A stretch of 8,660 nt of DNA. It comes from Gammaproteobacteria bacterium (lineage in GTDB: Bacteria > Pseudomonadota > Gammaproteobacteria > Chromatiales > Chromatiaceae). Below the pieces are notes generated by a model that saw nothing but the letters and a program-made list of their open reading frames with translations, was not told the DNA's origin and searched no databases. The stretch covers positions 1-8,660 of the forward strand of contig JAGVUH010000011.1 in assembly GCA_019136395.1 (NCBI GenBank). Direction: 5' to 3'. Shown in pieces: positions 6,307-8,660 of this stretch (the first letter of the stretch is position 1; each line of letters opens with the position of its first letter). Both the position numbers and the translations under genes were made by a program.

Positions 6307-8660
6307 TTCAGACGATAGCGCGTGCCACGGCCGGCACCGCTTCTCGATACGGTGCCGCTGGCGAGTAATGCGGCAATCACGCTGTTCCACTGCGCGTCGG
6401 AAAGCCCGGTGGAGGAGAGGACATCGGATTTGCTTGCCCCATCGTTGCTCTCGGCGATGGCTCTTCTCACGACTTCCAGGATGGCCGCGTCCGGCGGCTC
6501 CTCGCGAGCGCTAATCCGAGTGGCTGTTTTAGCAGCTTCGGACCGGGAAATCGCACGATCAAGGCTTACCGACTTTCGTGTCGTGGATCGCCGCGTACCT
6601 CCACGACCCATTGTCGGGGCGGGAGCCTCCAGCAGGTTTTTTAGTGCGTCCTTGACAGCGGCAGAGGTTCGTTCGCGGATCTCGCGTTGCTGTTCTTGTA
6701 CCGGGTCGTAAAGACGGCGCGGCGTGTCGGCTGTGACAAACCAGAAATAGCCCGCCAAGCCGTGCTTTTCCGCAAAATCAAAATCTTCCATCGCATGCCG
6801 CACCACACGATCGGGAGCCGAGTAGCGAGCGAGTTCAAAGTCATCCAGATCGCCTCTGTCCAAAGCTTCCCAGAAATTCCCAGCCAGATTTCGTTGACGG
6901 AAAGAATCGATCGCCTCCGAGTAAGCTGCCGCAACTAAGGTTGATCTGACTTTCTCAGGTGCAACTCCCCTACGGAGATCCTTGAGGGGCTCTTGCCCCT
7001 GGTGCTTGAACCGCGCAATGAGCAATCCCCGCTCTTCGGCCACCGGCCGGCGGCGCCGCCATCCAATGTCGTCAACCCAGAACAAATCCTCCATATCATG
7101 AGCGATCGCCAAGCTGCGGTCGGTGGCGCACTTGGGCACCACCCGCTCGGGCCAGAGGTGCATGGCGAGATGGGCCCAGTCGTATTTGCCTGCGATCAGC
7201 TCGTCCCACTTGGCCTTCACATCCTTCTGCCAGGGCTTGTGGCCGATCATGCGCCAGAGGGGGCCGTAGTTGAGGATCACGCCGTCGTTCAGGTTCGGAT
7301 TCCAGAGCGGCGCAACCAGGGTGAACTCTTCACGGAACGTCAGTAACTCGGTGACGAAGGACCTCTGGTCGGCGAGGGCGGCGCGCTCCGTAGCTCCCTG
7401 GATGCCACCCGCATCCGGGGTCAGCCGCGAGAGCTTGCGCTCCTCGTAGTTGAGCTTCTCTTGGACCTGCTCGAGCGCCCGGTAGAGGGTGTCCTTGCTG
7501 AAGCGGTGGTAATAGAGCCAGACCGTATAGCGTCCGCCTGGGCTGGTGAGCGGCCAGTAGATGGGCGCCTGGCGGCGACTCTTGGAATAGCGCTTCAGGT
7601 GATCGGCAAAGAAGCCGGCTGGGCGGCGAAACCACTCACGCAGGGTAGGCATCCCGAGCAGCTCGCAGGCCTCCTGTTGGATGGCATCCGCCTGGTCGCC
7701 CCAAATCAAGGCAAGGGCGTCATGGACCCGCCGCTCGATGTCGAGCGGGTGCTTCAGATCGTCCACCAGGATGCCGTACCAGGCGATGTCGAGCGGATAC
7801 CTGCCTTCTGCCCGCTGCCTTTTGCCCTCTTCAGGCGAAAGCGGCAGACCGTCGTCGCCTTGGAGCATTCCGGGTGGGCAGACTGGCAGCGGGGCAAATG
7901 GATCTGGGAGCTTTGGCACTTGCCGCGAACCTGTAGCGTATCGGATGTCCCAGCGACCAAAAAAAATCCCAATTAACCAGCTGACTAAGCCTGAAGCGAA
8001 ATCCGTTAGCTGTCGATTCGGGGCAGCAATAACGTCGTCACCTTCGATATCACCTAGCGAATCAAAAGCCTCTTTTGAGTCACACCCGTACACCAAATCG
8101 AATAAGTTGCTTACCCTCTTCTGATTCTGAGCAAGAATGTTAGATTTTGCTTCTCTTCCAAACTGCCAAGCAGCATACATATCTCGAAGTAGACGCCCAT
8201 CGTAATCCGCAATAAAGTTGGCATCTGTTTCGTCCCACAGGCACAACTGCCGGGTTAAGATTATGCTCTCAAGGGTGATTCCCTCAACTTCAATTACCAC
8301 GCTATCGGAAATTTTTGGCCACGGAAGAGACTTAATATGACCGGGTTCATATTTGTGAGCACTAGCTTGGAGTTCAATTAGTAATCGAACCACTCTGCTA
8401 TTTAGCCATCCAAGGATCAGCAAGTTGCTCACGAAATCTTCCGACAAGACTGCAGGTGAGTCAGAGGTAATGCAGTTCGACGGCAAACACCGGGCGGCAA
8501 ACCCCCTCTGACTCCGGCTGGTATAAGTAACACCACTTCTAAAGTAAAACTTACTCCCCTGCATTGCCTGAGCTGTTTGCCCGTTCTTATTTAAATTTAC
8601 CGCGCACATCTCGGCCCCATTGTCAGCTCGCAGCGTCACAATATGAATAGACCCATAGTG
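6288..8660 (-). CDS. pglX: BREX PglX-type adenine DNA methyltransferase, C-terminal part (5' end off window)
   Basis: PglX makes the N6-adenine self mark in BREX. Only the C-terminal ~790 residues are here. The frame stays open to the right edge past the GTG at 8639, so this is a truncated gene view, and the methylase motifs (such as NPPY) would lie outside. Numbering from that GTG: a target-recognition-like segment at about 30-115 has TYTSRSQRGFAARCLP, LLILGWLNSRVVRLLIELQ and HKYEPGHIKSLPWP, as in Eco57I/PglX-type enzymes. The middle has SKSRRQAPIYWPL (352-364), WNPNLNDGVILNYGPLW (446-462) and YDWAHLAMHLWPERV (486-500), typical of PglX-like proteins. A basic linker (about 675-712) leads to a winged-helix-like end (about 715-778, finishing GAGRGTRYRLN). 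BREX identity rests on these motifs plus downstream pglZ and brxL. I cannot fix which PglX subtype it is. GC falls to about 45% for 7970-8660. Confidence 0.88.
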   Translation of the reverse strand, partial: HYGSIHIVTLRADNGAEMCAVNLNKNGQTAQAMQGSKFYFRSGVTYTSRSQRGFAARCLPSNCITSDSPAVLSEDFVSNLLILGWLNSRVVRLLIELQASAHKYEPGHIKSLPWPKISDSVVIEVEGITLESIILTRQLCLWDETDANFIADYDGRLLRDMYAAWQFGREAKSNILAQNQKRVSNLFDLVYGCDSKEAFDSLGDIEGDDVIAAPNRQLTDFASGLVSWLIGIFFGRWDIRYATGSRQVPKLPDPFAPLPVCPPGMLQGDDGLPLSPEEGKRQRAEGRYPLDIAWYGILVDDLKHPLDIERRVHDALALIWGDQADAIQQEACELLGMPTLREWFRRPAGFFADHLKRYSKSRRQAPIYWPLTSPGGRYTVWLYYHRFSKDTLYRALEQVQEKLNYEERKLSRLTPDAGGIQGATERAALADQRSFVTELLTFREEFTLVAPLWNPNLNDGVILNYGPLWRMIGHKPWQKDVKAKWDELIAGKYDWAHLAMHLWPERVVPKCATDRSLAIAHDMEDLFWVDDIGWRRRRPVAEERGLLIARFKHQGQEPLKDLRRGVAPEKVRSTLVAAAYSEAIDSFRQRNLAGNFWEALDRGDLDDFELARYSAPDRVVRHAMEDFDFAEKHGLAGYFWFVTADTPRRLYDPVQEQQREIRERTSAAVKDALKNLLEAPAPTMGRGGTRRSTTRKSVSLDRAISRSEAAKTATRISAREEPPDAAILEVVRRAIAESNDGASKSDVLSSTGLSDAQWNSVIAALLASGTVSRSGAGRGTRYRLNLTPDP

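Noticed and set aside
6288..8639. The pglX frame taken as a complete 783-residue gene starting at GTG 8639
   Set aside because: The frame continues without a stop to the window edge, the GTG has no supporting context, and the protein would lack all catalytic methylase motifs.
1..8660. tRNA or rRNA genes, CRISPR array, insertion sequence or transposase
   Set aside because: I read both strands for cloverleaf ends, regularly spaced repeats and transposase motifs and found none; the only tandem repeats are the short 12-bp and 7-bp arrays.

Overview
The window is the downstream end of a BREX phage-defence operon on the minus strand, with an unrelated housekeeping-type gene converging on it from the left. 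DNA is GC-rich (roughly 60-65% in most genes). The hydrolase resembles proteobacterial YbfF esterases, so a high-GC proteobacterium, probably a gammaproteobacterium, is likely. No rRNA or other marker gene is present, so the assignment is loose.

Layout, in the direction of defence transcription (right to left). At 8660-6288 is the 3' part of a large PglX-type adenine methyltransferase gene; its catalytic N-terminal half lies off the right edge. At 6240-5941 and 5948-5484 is a two-gene toxin-antitoxin-like pair: a small unclassified antitoxin candidate and a PIN-domain ribonuclease, with overlapping ends. At 5435-2901 is pglZ (alkaline-phosphatase-fold protein, type A). At 2895-856 is brxL (AAA+ ATPase with a Lon-like C-terminal domain). 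On the plus strand, 24-854 encodes an alpha/beta-hydrolase whose stop codon lies one base from the brxL stop.

The order pglX - pglZ - brxL matches the 3' half of the canonical type 1 BREX operon (brxA-brxB-brxC-pglX-pglZ-brxL). The expected upstream genes are outside the window. In BREX, PglX methylates host DNA as the self mark. PglZ, BrxL and the upstream BrxB/BrxC ATPase block phage replication in unmarked DNA. The unusual element is the PIN toxin-antitoxin pair between pglX and pglZ, on the same strand and with tight spacing, so it may be co-transcribed with them.

Other points of note: the BrxL Lon domain lacks the Ser-Lys protease dyad; PglX ends in a winged-helix-like domain and its target-recognition part is markedly AT-richer than the rest; a 12-bp tandem repeat encodes a Pro/Ala/Ser N-terminal tail on the hydrolase; and small inverted and direct repeats sit at the junctions on both sides of the toxin-antitoxin pair. 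No stretch longer than 300 bases lacks a gene.
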